Assembly: GCA_903875215.1 (NCBI GenBank)
Contig: CAIQVH010000031.1
Location: 310,001-374,000 of the forward strand
Reading direction: 5' to 3'
Origin: an uncultured Anaerolineae bacterium
GTDB lineage: Bacteria > Chloroflexota > Anaerolineae > Anaerolineales > Villigracilaceae
DNA length: 64,000 bases
Part shown: piece after piece, positions 9,002-17,048 of the stretch
Position numbering within the stretch: the stretch's first letter is position 1
Layout of the letters: every line of letters begins with the position of its first letter
Program-made: the position numbers and the translations under genes
The notes under the pieces: generated by a model
The model's database searches: none
Told to the model about the DNA's origin: nothing
The model's input: only the letters and a program-made list of their open reading frames with translations

Positions 9002-9828
9002 ATGCAATCGGCCCGGCGGAAAACTTTGGCCTCATAGGCCGCCCGCAGCGAGCGCGCCACCTGGCCCACCTGCCCGTTGCCCACAGGTCTTGCTTCAATC
9101 TCCGTCACCGGCAGAACGCCGCGCCCGCTGGAAGTAATGAACGCCTCGTCAATCGTGGTCAGCTCCTCCAAACGCAGTGGACGAAAATCAATCTCCAACC
9201 CCTGCGCGCGCGCCAGCCGCAGCACATAGCGGCGCGTAACGCCCAGCAGGATGCCGGCGCGGGCGGTAATCAGCGTCGCCCCTCGCACAGCATAAAAATT
9301 GCTCGTCAGCCCTTCCAGGATGCGCCCATTACGCACCATCAACGCTTCGTAAAGACCGCTTTCCTGGAGCAAAGCCCGCGCCCCGGAACTGCTCCCGATA
9401 AACGAAGTCGTCTTCAGCCGGGGCGTTTTCCGCTCGACCAGCGAAAGACCCACCCGCACGCCGCGCTGGTAAAGCGCTTCCTGCGGCGCATGCAGCGGCT
9501 CGAGCGCCAGGAACACCGCCCCGGCCTGTTCCGTGGTCGCGAGCGTAATCCGTACCCGCGCCTCCCCCGCCCCTAAATCGGCCAGAGTTTCCCGCAGCGC
9601 GGCGCGCAGCTGGAGCGGAGAAACTGCCGGGGAAACAGAAAGCGCAGCCAGTGGAGCATACAGGCGGGCCAGGTGCAGTTCCAGCCCGAGGACTTTCGTT
9701 TTCCCGGCATATGTCCGGAAGGTTGAATACAATCCCTGTGGCAGCTGGCGCGAAACCACATCCAGCGAGCTCAGGTCAGCCAGTTGCAGTTCCAGCGGCG
9801 CGGGAGAAAGTGCGTAGAGTTTGAGCAT
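8998..9828 (-). CDS. Class IV PLP-dependent aminotransferase (BCAT / aminodeoxychorismate lyase family)
   Basis: This 276-residue fold-type IV PLP enzyme has the Schiff-base lysine Lys139 in RLKTTSFI and the cofactor-binding Glu172 in ILEGLTSNFY, and SSGRGVLPVTEI binds the phosphate region near the C-terminus. It could be a branched-chain or D-amino-acid aminotransferase or a PabC-type lyase; the sequence alone does not decide. I start it at ATG 9828, not further upstream, because TATAAT lies exactly six bases before it, predicting a leaderless mRNA. No Shine-Dalgarno site is visible. Confidence 0.87.
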   Translation of the reverse strand: MLKLYALSPAPLELQLADLSSLDVVSRQLPQGLYSTFRTYAGKTKVLGLELHLARLYAPLAALSVSPAVSPLQLRAALRETLADLGAGEARVRITLATTEQAGAVFLALEPLHAPQEALYQRGVRVGLSLVERKTPRLKTTSFIGSSSGARALLQESGLYEALMVRNGRILEGLTSNFYAVRGATLITARAGILLGVTRRYVLRLARAQGLEIDFRPLRLEELTTIDEAFITSSGRGVLPVTEIEARPVGNGQVGQVARSLRAAYEAKVFRRADCI

Positions 9829-9834
9829 GGAACA

Positions 9835-9840
9835 ATTATA
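9835..9840 (-). promoter_or_regulatory. -10 box of the class IV aminotransferase gene, predicted leaderless
   Basis: The minus strand reads TATAAT, six bases, then ATG (9828): the same geometry as glnE, mutS and the phosphodiester glycosidase gene. Confidence 0.6.
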
Positions 9841-9863
9841 GCTGGCAATCCCCAATCCGCGTC

Positions 9864-9907
9864 TTGACAGGTTTTGGGCGCTGGTGATAAACTACTTTAA
9901 AGTAGTT
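9864..9907 (+). promoter_or_regulatory. Promoter with overlapping 18-bp perfect palindrome (operator)
   Basis: A consensus -35 box TTGACA (9864-9869) is followed after 16 bases by GATAAA (9886-9891). The perfect palindrome AACTACTTTAAAGTAGTT (9890-9907) covers the -10 edge and the predicted transcription start, the usual place for a dimeric repressor such as a MarR or HxlR-type protein. No regulator gene is adjacent on this strand. Confidence 0.7.
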
Positions 9908-9934
9908 CATTTTACAGAAAGGAGGTCGCACTTC

Positions 9935-10018
9935 ATGAAGAAATTCTCGCTTTGCAATGGTTCTGTCACCCGCCCAGCGGGATTCAGCCCTTCTCGAAGT
10001 GCGCCTGTTGACTTGTAA
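9935..10018 (+). CDS. 27-codon leader ORF upstream of the ABC exporter pair
   Basis: The ORF reads MKKFSLCNGS, then VTRPAGFSPSRSAPVDL, then TAA. It is preceded by AAAGGAGGT (9918-9926) eight bases before the ATG, the best ribosome site in the window, so translation is likely. It matches no family I know. The bases around its start (CGCACTTC, 9927-9934) are complementary to its own 3' part (GAAGTGCG, 9996-10003). Its last codons hold TGACTT (10009-10014), identical to the 3' arm of the terminator downstream. This looks like a regulatory leader peptide. Confidence 0.6.
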   Translation: MKKFSLCNGSVTRPAGFSPSRSAPVDL

Positions 10019-10085
10019 GCGTCAACCCTTCTGTGTCTTTTTCCAGTTCAAAGTCACGGCGCCCAAACAGTGTCGTGACTTTTTT
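10007..10085 (+). terminator. Transcription attenuator: competing hairpins and intrinsic terminator
   Basis: GTTGAC (10007-10012) can pair with GTCAAC (10021-10026), with the leader ORF stop in the loop. A terminator follows: AAAGTCACG (10050-10058) pairs with CGTGACTTT (10074-10082) and runs into six T (10080-10085). TGACTT at 10009-10014 can instead pair with AAGTCA (10051-10056), the terminator's 5' arm, forming an antiterminator. The exporter genes start 65 bases later, so this terminator must be overcome for their expression from the upstream promoter. Confidence 0.65.
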
Positions 10086-10149
10086 ATTCTCTATTGGTGG
10101 AATAGCCAGGTTCAAAAAACGCCCGGCTGCTCCCAAGGAAACAATTCGT

Positions 10150-11997
10150 ATGGCAACCCTGGCACCCTCGCAACCCTCTACTTATTTTGATTTCCGCAAC
10201 GCGATCGTGGACAACCGTCTGCAAGGTTTATGGCGCGTCATGACTGGATATCACCTCGCGTATGGCGGCGCCGTCCTGACGCTGGCCGTTTCTGCGCTTT
10301 CCAAGACTGCTACCCTGTTTGTGCTGCGCTACTTTGCCGACCTGGTGAGCGGCAATGCCAAACCGATCGGCGCTGACCTGGGACAGACTTTCCTGTTGAT
10401 CGGGCTGGCCTTTGTCGGGTTTGCGGCAGTGGAAGGTGGTTTCGCTTTCATCTCAGGCCAGATGGCGGCATATACGGCCGAAGGCATCACCCGGCGCATG
10501 CGCAACTTTTTGTTCGATCATATTCAACGCCTGGGCTTTGCCTACCACAGCAAGACTCCCACCGGCGACCTGATCGAGCGCGTCACTTCGGATGTGGATG
10601 CTCTGCGGCGCTTTTTCAGTGAACAGGCCATCGGCGTTGGGCGCATCATCCTGTTGTTTGTCATCAACTGGATCGCAATTCTGAACCTGAGCGTCAAACT
10701 GGGCCTGATCTCTGTCATCTCCATCCCGCCCATTCTGTTGGTTTCGCTGTGGTTCTTCAAGCGCGTCACCAAGGCCTATGAGAAATACCAGGAACAGGAA
10801 GCGGCGCTCTCCACCACCCTGCAAGAAAACCTGACCGGGGTGCGTGTCGTCAAGGCTTTTGCGCGGCAGGATTACGAAAAAGGCAAGTTCGAAAAAGATA
10901 ACTGGGAGAAATACCTGCGCGGCAAGCTCCTGCTGCTGATGCATTCCCTCTTCTGGCCGCTTTCAGATATTGTCCTGGGCCTGCAAATGCTCGGCGGGTT
11001 TATTTTTGCCGCGCTGATGGTGATCAACAAGGAAATCAGCGTAGGCACCTACCTGGCTTATGTCGGTCTGGTCGTCTGGCTGATCTGGCCGATCCGTAAC
11101 CTGGGCCGGCTGATCGTGCAAACTTCAACCGGGATGGTCTCTTATGGCCGCCTGGTGGAGATCATCAAACAGGAGCGTGAAGACCTGCTGGGTGGAAAAG
11201 TGCAGCCCGGCGCACCTGTCAGAGGCGAAATCCGCTTTGAGAATGTCTCTTTTCAGTATACAGATGGAGAAAATGAAGTTCTCAAGAACATCACCTTCAC
11301 TGTCGAATCGGGAAAATCGGTTGCCCTGCTCGGCTCGACCGGCTCGGGCAAGACCTCGCTGGTCAACCTGTTGCCGCGCTTCCACGATTACATCGGTGGG
11401 CGCATTCTGATCGATGGCATTGAACTGAAAGATTTCCCGCGCAAAACCCTGCGCCAGCTGATTGGGATTGTCGAACAGGAACCGTTTTTGTTTAGCCGCT
11501 CAATCCGCGAGAACATCGCCATCGGCGTTGACCGGCACGTGACTGACGAAGAAATCGAAACAGCCGCGCGCGCAGCCGCCATCCATGATGTGATTGCAGG
11601 ATTCCCGGATGGCTACCAGACCATTGTCGGCGAGAAGGGTGTGACCCTTTCGGGCGGGCAGAAGCAACGCACCACCATTGCGCGCACCCTGCTGAAGAAT
11701 CCGCGCATCCTGATCCTGGATGACTCCACCTCCAGCGTGGATACTGAAACCGAAGCGGAGATCCGCCAGGCCCTGAACAGTCTGATGGAGAACCGCACCA
11801 CGTTCATTATCGCGCACCGCATCCAGTCGGTGATGAATGCTGATTTGATCATCGTGCTGGATAAAGGAGAAATCATCCAGATCGGTACCCACGCTGAACT
11901 GATCCGCGTTGAAGATGGAATGTACCGCAAGATTTACGACATCCAGACGCGGGTGGATGATGAACTGGCGCAAGAAATTCAGCAAAGCGAAAATTGA
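10150..11997 (+). CDS. Heterodimeric ABC exporter subunit, degenerate ATP site (pair 1, first gene)
   Basis: This 615-residue half-transporter has six membrane segments in residues 30-320 and an ATPase domain at about 360-600. Walker A is GSTGSGKT (395-402) and the signature LSGGQ (500-504). The catalytic Glu after Walker B is replaced by Asp525 (LILDDSTSSVD), as in the degenerate-site subunit of exporters such as TM287/288, LmrCD and BmrCD. The start ATG 10150 follows AAGGAA; a GTG at 10033 would overlap the terminator and is rejected. The gene lies 26 bases upstream of its partner and behind the attenuator leader. The likely substrate is a drug or lipid-like compound. Confidence 0.92.
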   Translation: MATLAPSQPSTYFDFRNAIVDNRLQGLWRVMTGYHLAYGGAVLTLAVSALSKTATLFVLRYFADLVSGNAKPIGADLGQTFLLIGLAFVGFAAVEGGFAFISGQMAAYTAEGITRRMRNFLFDHIQRLGFAYHSKTPTGDLIERVTSDVDALRRFFSEQAIGVGRIILLFVINWIAILNLSVKLGLISVISIPPILLVSLWFFKRVTKAYEKYQEQEAALSTTLQENLTGVRVVKAFARQDYEKGKFEKDNWEKYLRGKLLLLMHSLFWPLSDIVLGLQMLGGFIFAALMVINKEISVGTYLAYVGLVVWLIWPIRNLGRLIVQTSTGMVSYGRLVEIIKQEREDLLGGKVQPGAPVRGEIRFENVSFQYTDGENEVLKNITFTVESGKSVALLGSTGSGKTSLVNLLPRFHDYIGGRILIDGIELKDFPRKTLRQLIGIVEQEPFLFSRSIRENIAIGVDRHVTDEEIETAARAAAIHDVIAGFPDGYQTIVGEKGVTLSGGQKQRTTIARTLLKNPRILILDDSTSSVDTETEAEIRQALNSLMENRTTFIIAHRIQSVMNADLIIVLDKGEIIQIGTHAELIRVEDGMYRKIYDIQTRVDDELAQEIQQSEN

Positions 11998-12023
11998 ACC
12001 AAAAAAACTATGGAGACTGATCC

Positions 12024-13847
12024 ATGTCTGATGAATTGATCGAACTCGAAGAAGAAGAACATACCAGCCCGCTCACCGGCCCGGTGCTGCGACGCATTAT
12101 CCGCCTGCTCAAACCGCACTGGCAGTGGGTCGTCGGCTTTATCCTGACCATCGGGCTGACCTCGGTGCTGGACTCGCTCTTTACCTACATCAACAAGACC
12201 ATGATTGACAAGGGCATAATGCTGGGTGATACCGGCACACTCTACCGGCTGGGAATGTATTACGCCATCCTGCAAGTAATTCAGGCCGGGCTGGTCTTCA
12301 CGTTCATTTACCTGGCCGGTGTACTCGGAGAGCGCCTGCAATATGACCTGCGCAAACTGATGTTCGTCCATCTGCAAGATCTTTCGCTGTCTTACTACTC
12401 CCAGAACGCTGTGGGCCGGCTGATGGCGCGCGTCACTTCCGATTCTGGCCGCGTGGCCGACTTGATGACCTGGGGCCTGATCGATGTCACCTGGTCTTTT
12501 ATGAACATCACCACCGCCACGATCTTCATGATGATCATCAACTGGCGGCTGGCCCTGGTCGTTTTCGCCATTGTACCCATCCTGCTGACGATTGCCGTCC
12601 AATTTCGCAAGAAGATTCTGGTCGAGTTTCGCGCTTCGCGGCGTGCCAATAGCAAGATCACCGGCGCGCACAATGAGAATATCCAGGGTGTGCGCATCGT
12701 CAAGGCGCTTGGACGAGAAGATGAAAACTTGAAGGAATTCCAGGGCCTGACCGACAAAATGTACAGCGCCTCCTACCGCGCGGCCTGGCTTTCGGCGCTT
12801 TTTCTGCCGACGGTACAGGTCATTTCGGCTGTAGCGCTGGGCGTCATCGTCTGGTATGGCGGCTTCCAGGCGGAAGCCGGGCTGTTGACCATCGGCGGCA
12901 TCCACGCCTTCGTCTCGTACCTGACCTTCATCATGTGGCCGATTCAAGACCTGGCGCGCGTCTATGCTGAAATGCAGCACTCCATCGCCTCCGCTGAGCG
13001 GATTTTCAAACTGCTCGATACGGAACCCGAAGTTCATAACAAGCCAGACGCGATCGACGCAGACACCCTGCTCGGAGAAATCGAATTTGACCACGTTAAC
13101 TTTTACTACGAAGATCGCAAACCCGTGTTGTCAGATTTCACCCTGAAGGTACAGCCCGGCGAAACCATTGCCCTGGTCGGCCCGACCGGCGGAGGCAAGT
13201 CCACCATCGTTAACCTGCTTTGCCGTTTCTACGAACCCCGCGAAGGGCAGATTCGCATCAACGGGCGCGATTACACCGATTACACCCTGCACAGCATTCA
13301 CAACAAAATCGGCATCGTGCTCCAGACTCCCCACCTGTTCAGCGGAACCGTGCGCGAGAATATCCGCTATGGGCAGTTAAACGCCACCGACGCGGAAGTG
13401 GAACAGGCGGCCCGCATCGCCGGGGCACATGAATTTATCAGCGTGCTGGAAAAAGGCTACGGCCAGAATGTCGGTGAAGGCGGGAACCTGCTTTCAGTCG
13501 GACAGAAACAGCTCATCAGCCTGGCGCGCGCCGTCCTGGCAAAGCCAGAACTGTTCATCATGGATGAAGCCACTTCCAGCGTGGATACGCTGACCGAGGC
13601 GCTGATCCAAAAAGGAATGGAAAGCCTGATGCAGGGCCGTACCAGTTTCGTCATCGCCCACCGTCTCTCCACCATCAAACGTGCCAACCGCATCGTCGTC
13701 ATCGAAGGAGGCCGCATCGCCGAAATGGGCACACACTCCGAGCTGCTGCGCCAGAAGGGCCATTACTACCGCCTCTATACCCAACAATTCAAATTTGAAC
13801 GCGAACTGGAATACAGCGCCGCAGCGCTGGTGCCGGTCATTGAATAA
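12024..13847 (+). CDS. Heterodimeric ABC exporter subunit, canonical Walker B (pair 1, second gene)
   Basis: This 607-residue half-transporter has transmembrane segments in residues 30-310 and an ATPase domain at about 350-590. Walker A is GPTGGGKS, and Walker B ends with the catalytic Glu515 (IMDEATSSVD). Its signature is the altered LSVGQ (490-494), which in heterodimers faces the degenerate site of the partner. The complementary defects in the two subunits strongly support one working heterodimer with one hydrolytic site. It has an acidic N-terminus (DELIELEEEEH). A GGAG ribosome site precedes the ATG; the genes are 26 bases apart and end at a strong terminator. Confidence 0.92.
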   Translation: MSDELIELEEEEHTSPLTGPVLRRIIRLLKPHWQWVVGFILTIGLTSVLDSLFTYINKTMIDKGIMLGDTGTLYRLGMYYAILQVIQAGLVFTFIYLAGVLGERLQYDLRKLMFVHLQDLSLSYYSQNAVGRLMARVTSDSGRVADLMTWGLIDVTWSFMNITTATIFMMIINWRLALVVFAIVPILLTIAVQFRKKILVEFRASRRANSKITGAHNENIQGVRIVKALGREDENLKEFQGLTDKMYSASYRAAWLSALFLPTVQVISAVALGVIVWYGGFQAEAGLLTIGGIHAFVSYLTFIMWPIQDLARVYAEMQHSIASAERIFKLLDTEPEVHNKPDAIDADTLLGEIEFDHVNFYYEDRKPVLSDFTLKVQPGETIALVGPTGGGKSTIVNLLCRFYEPREGQIRINGRDYTDYTLHSIHNKIGIVLQTPHLFSGTVRENIRYGQLNATDAEVEQAARIAGAHEFISVLEKGYGQNVGEGGNLLSVGQKQLISLARAVLAKPELFIMDEATSSVDTLTEALIQKGMESLMQGRTSFVIAHRLSTIKRANRIVVIEGGRIAEMGTHSELLRQKGHYYRLYTQQFKFERELEYSAAALVPVIE

Positions 13848-13858
13848 ACACACCGCAG

Positions 13859-13897
13859 AAAAAAGCGCCGCCGTGAAACTCACCGCGGCGCTTTTTT
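13859..13897. terminator. Strong intrinsic terminator after ABC pair 1
   Basis: AAAAAAGCGCCGC (13859-13871) is inverted at 13885-13897 as GCGGCGCTTTTTT, and the loop contains a further GTGA/TCAC pair. The A and T tracts on both sides make it usable in either direction. Confidence 0.9.
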
Positions 13898-13940
13898 GCC
13901 AGTTTCCCGTATACTTACATTGTCAATCAATGGAGGAACC

Positions 13941-15800
13941 ATGCCCAGAACCATTCAAATGGTAGAAAAATACGAGCGCAACAACTGGCCATCCATTCCG
14001 CGCCCCGACGTGAGCCCTCCGCCCGGCTGGAACCTGGCCGCGCTGACTGCATTAAAACGAGTACGCAATCATCAACTCTCTCCAGATGGAAACCGGATCA
14101 GCTTCATCTGGGATACAGACGACCTCTCAGAGATTTACCAGCTCCCGGCCTGCGGTGGCTGGCCCCAGCCGCTTTCGGTGGACCGGGCCGCCACCCTGTT
14201 TTGGAACGATGAAATCCCGCAGTGGTCGCCGGATGGAACCTGGCTGGCCTACACTGCCCACGGCGCAGTCCAGATCGTCCCCGCCGCTGGCGGCCTGCCA
14301 CGCCCACTCAGCGAGATCCTGACCGGCAGTTGGAGTCCGCGCTGGATGCCCGATTCTCGCCACTTGATCATCAACCTGGAACGTCACGGCGCCGACCAGC
14401 TTGCCCTGCTCTCACTGGATGGGGCCACCCTGCGCCAGCTCACCCACCGCAGCGACGGTGACCACTGGGACGCCCGCCCCGCCCCGGATGGAAACAGCCT
14501 GGCCTTTGTCTGGCGCCCTTTCGACGATCTGAACCGCATGGACATCTGTCTGCTCGATCTCGCCAGTGGCGAAATCCGCAGCCTGTACGGCCACCCCAAA
14601 ACTCGCGCCTGGTCGCCGCGCTGGTCACCCGATGGCGCCTGGCTGGCATTTCTCTCCCAGCAAAACGGCCACGACGACATCTGGCTGATCCGGCCAGATG
14701 GCTCCAGCCTGCACCCGCTTCCCCGCCCCGGCGGTGAATATGTCGAATTCGCCTGGTCACCCGACGGGCAATCTCTCGCCGCCTGCCTGAATCGCGCCGG
14801 CTCGCATGAACTATGCCGCATCCACCTCGCCACGGGCGAATATCAAAGCCTGCGCAGCCAGCCAGGCCTGCACAGCAACCCCAACTGGGGGCCGGATGGC
14901 AGTTTCATCACTTTTGAGTACGAAAGCCCGACCTGCCCGCCTGACCTGTACCGGCTGCAACTTGACTCCGGCGCCCTCACCCGCCTGACCAATTCCACCC
15001 CACCCTGGCTGGCTGCCGTCAAGCGGGTGATGCCACAGCCGGTCAGCTACCCCAGCTTCGACGGGCTGACCATTCCCGCCCTGCTCTTCCCGCCCGAAAA
15101 GCCCAACGGCGCAGCGCTTGTAAGCGTGCACGGCGGCCCATCGGCGCAATACAATCTGGCCTGGGATGACCTGTTGCAATATTTTGTGGCCAAAGGCTAC
15201 ACCGTTTTAGCTCCCAATTACCGCGGCTCCACCGGCTACGGCGTCGAATTTGAGCACCTCAACTACGGAGATTGGGGCGGCGGTGACCAGCAGGATTGTC
15301 TGTACGCTGCTGACTATCTAAAAACCCTGCCCGGCCTCGACCCGGCGCGCTTAGCCATCCTGGGCGGCAGCTATGGCGGCTACATGACCAACTGCTGCCT
15401 GGCCCGTGACCCTCTTCAGCGCTACGCCTGCGGAATTTCCAAGTACGGCGATGGCGATCTCGTCAATTCATGGGCGCTCTGTTCGCGGGAACTCCGCTAC
15501 TATACGGAAATCTTTCTTGGGCATCCGGCTAAAAATCGTGCCGCATACGACCTAGGCTCCCCCATCCGGCAAGTGGCCGCAATTCAAAAACCCATGCTCA
15601 TCCTGCACGGCCTGCGCGATGACATTGTTCCACCCGAAGCCTCCGAAGCCTGGGTTGAAGCGCTCAAACGCGAAGGAAAAGCCTACGAATACAAAACCTA
15701 CCCCACCGAACCGCACGGCTTCGTCCATCGCGGCCCGAGATTGGATGCTTATGAGCGCATGGAGCAGTTTTTGGATTGGTTTTTATTCCCTTTTAGTTAA
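13941..15800 (+). CDS. S9-family prolyl oligopeptidase-like serine peptidase
   Basis: This 619-residue protein lacks a signal peptide, so it is probably cytoplasmic. Residues about 40-370 form a TolB/WD40-like propeller with repeated (S)PDGxxLAF-type strands. Residues about 390-619 are the alpha/beta-hydrolase domain with the nucleophile Ser477 in GGSYGGY, acid Asp560 or Asp561 in GLRDDIVPP and His592 in EPHGF. The oxyanion segment SVHGGPSAQ is also present. The family cleaves short peptides, often acylaminoacyl- or dipeptidyl-type. ATG 13941 follows ATGGAGGAACC. A TATACT box lies at 13910-13915. It is monocistronic or leads into the creatininase-type gene 69 bases on. Confidence 0.92.
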   Translation: MPRTIQMVEKYERNNWPSIPRPDVSPPPGWNLAALTALKRVRNHQLSPDGNRISFIWDTDDLSEIYQLPACGGWPQPLSVDRAATLFWNDEIPQWSPDGTWLAYTAHGAVQIVPAAGGLPRPLSEILTGSWSPRWMPDSRHLIINLERHGADQLALLSLDGATLRQLTHRSDGDHWDARPAPDGNSLAFVWRPFDDLNRMDICLLDLASGEIRSLYGHPKTRAWSPRWSPDGAWLAFLSQQNGHDDIWLIRPDGSSLHPLPRPGGEYVEFAWSPDGQSLAACLNRAGSHELCRIHLATGEYQSLRSQPGLHSNPNWGPDGSFITFEYESPTCPPDLYRLQLDSGALTRLTNSTPPWLAAVKRVMPQPVSYPSFDGLTIPALLFPPEKPNGAALVSVHGGPSAQYNLAWDDLLQYFVAKGYTVLAPNYRGSTGYGVEFEHLNYGDWGGGDQQDCLYAADYLKTLPGLDPARLAILGGSYGGYMTNCCLARDPLQRYACGISKYGDGDLVNSWALCSRELRYYTEIFLGHPAKNRAAYDLGSPIRQVAAIQKPMLILHGLRDDIVPPEASEAWVEALKREGKAYEYKTYPTEPHGFVHRGPRLDAYERMEQFLDWFLFPFS

Positions 15801-15869
15801 GAATAGGGTAGTAAATTGCTATTAATTTAATGGCTACGCGAATAATAAGGAAATTTCAGGAGATTTTCG

Positions 15870-17009
15870 ATGACCGATTTTTTCACCTTTGATGAATTAA
15901 CCTGGCCAGAAGTCGCCGCCTTGCCGCGCGATCTTCCCCTGGTTCTTCCTCTTGGAAGCGGCTACCCACTTAACCAGCTTGCCGAGGCCCTTTCTGCGCC
16001 GGAGCGGATTGGCCTGCTGCCGCCCTTTCCGTTTGGGTGGCGTGCTTCCGGGTTGGAAGTGCCCGAAGCCGTGCTCGCAAACACCCTCGGCAACCTGCTC
16101 AAATCCCTGCGCGACGATGGCTTTTCACGCGTTTATGCGCTCACGCCCCAGGAGGTGGACCTGCACCTCGGCGCAGACCAGCTGCGGATGAAGTTGCCTC
16201 CCTCTGCCCCGGCAGCGCTTGTCCCTGATGCGACGAAGGATAAAGTCTTGCTGGCTCCCATTGGGCACACGGAGCAACATGCGTACCACCTGCCCCTCTC
16301 AGTGGACACGTTGATCATCGAAGCGATTGCCCGGGGCGCGGCACAGGCAGTCCCAGAAAAAGCCTTCTGTCTGCCAGTCATGCCGTATGGCGTCAGCATG
16401 CATCGCTCCTCTTTTGCCGGGACGCTGAACGTTGGCGGGCGGGCCTTCGAAGATTTCTGGTTGGAAGTCGTTAACAGCCTGGTGCTGCGTGGCTTTGATC
16501 GTTTCTACCTGATGAGCGGCCACGGCGGCAACATGTCGTTTCTGGTCAATATCATCAAGTATGCCGGCGATCAGCACAAGCGCATTTTCTGCGCGACAGC
16601 CTTCCTGCACACTGCAGGCTCACGCGGAGCGGCAGCGCTGGAAGAATATCGTGAGTCCAAAATCGGTGGGATGGGTCATGCCTGCGAGTTGGAAACTTCC
16701 ATGATCCTGGCACTGCGCCCGGAGCTGGTGCACATGGATCGGGTGGTGGATGATGTGGATTTCGTCGCCACGCCGAATTATTACATGGATTGGATCGAGG
16801 GCGGCGCCCTCGTGGCGAATCCGCCCTGGGAGGATGATACCGTTTCGGGGGCGTATGGAGCGGGAAGTCTTGGAACAGCGCAAAAAGGCCAGCGATGGCT
16901 GGAGGCTGCCATCGCGGAAAAAGTCGACCATATCCACGAAATTCACGATCAGCAGCGCCAACGCGAGGCGCGCCGCCAGGCTGGTTTTGGCCGGTGGGGC
17001 CAAAAATAA
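15870..17009 (+). CDS. Creatininase-family amidohydrolase with an extra N-terminal half-domain
   Basis: Residues about 125-360 form a complete creatininase/FAPy-deformylase-type domain. The metal ligands expected in the family are visible: Glu135 and His137 in GHTEQHAYHLPLSVD, Asp146, His218 in SGHGGN, and Glu273 in GHACELET. The protein has 379 residues against the usual 240-270. The additional N-terminal 120 residues (DELTWPEVAALP, then LPLVLPLGSGYPLNQLAEAL) resemble the opening of a second creatininase domain that has lost the ligands. Substrate candidates include creatinine-like amides and formamidopyrimidines. A ribosome site (TCAGGAGATTTTCG) precedes ATG 15870. Confidence 0.8.
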   Translation: MTDFFTFDELTWPEVAALPRDLPLVLPLGSGYPLNQLAEALSAPERIGLLPPFPFGWRASGLEVPEAVLANTLGNLLKSLRDDGFSRVYALTPQEVDLHLGADQLRMKLPPSAPAALVPDATKDKVLLAPIGHTEQHAYHLPLSVDTLIIEAIARGAAQAVPEKAFCLPVMPYGVSMHRSSFAGTLNVGGRAFEDFWLEVVNSLVLRGFDRFYLMSGHGGNMSFLVNIIKYAGDQHKRIFCATAFLHTAGSRGAAALEEYRESKIGGMGHACELETSMILALRPELVHMDRVVDDVDFVATPNYYMDWIEGGALVANPPWEDDTVSGAYGAGSLGTAQKGQRWLEAAIAEKVDHIHEIHDQQRQREARRQAGFGRWGQK

Positions 17010-17015
17010 AGGACT

Positions 17016-17045
17016 CAGCCGGGCATAGTTTCCGCTGCCCGGCTG
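17016..17045. terminator. Hairpin between convergent genes
   Basis: CAGCCGGGCA (17016-17025) is perfectly inverted at 17036-17045. It lies between the stops of the creatininase-type gene and the RIO-type kinase gene. No T-run follows on either side. Confidence 0.6.
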
Positions 17046-17048
17046 GGA

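Noticed and set aside
9935-10149. A broken MarR gene between the operator and the ABC exporter
   Set aside because: Translations of this stretch show no helix-turn-helix remnant in any frame; a leader peptide and attenuator explain the sequence better.
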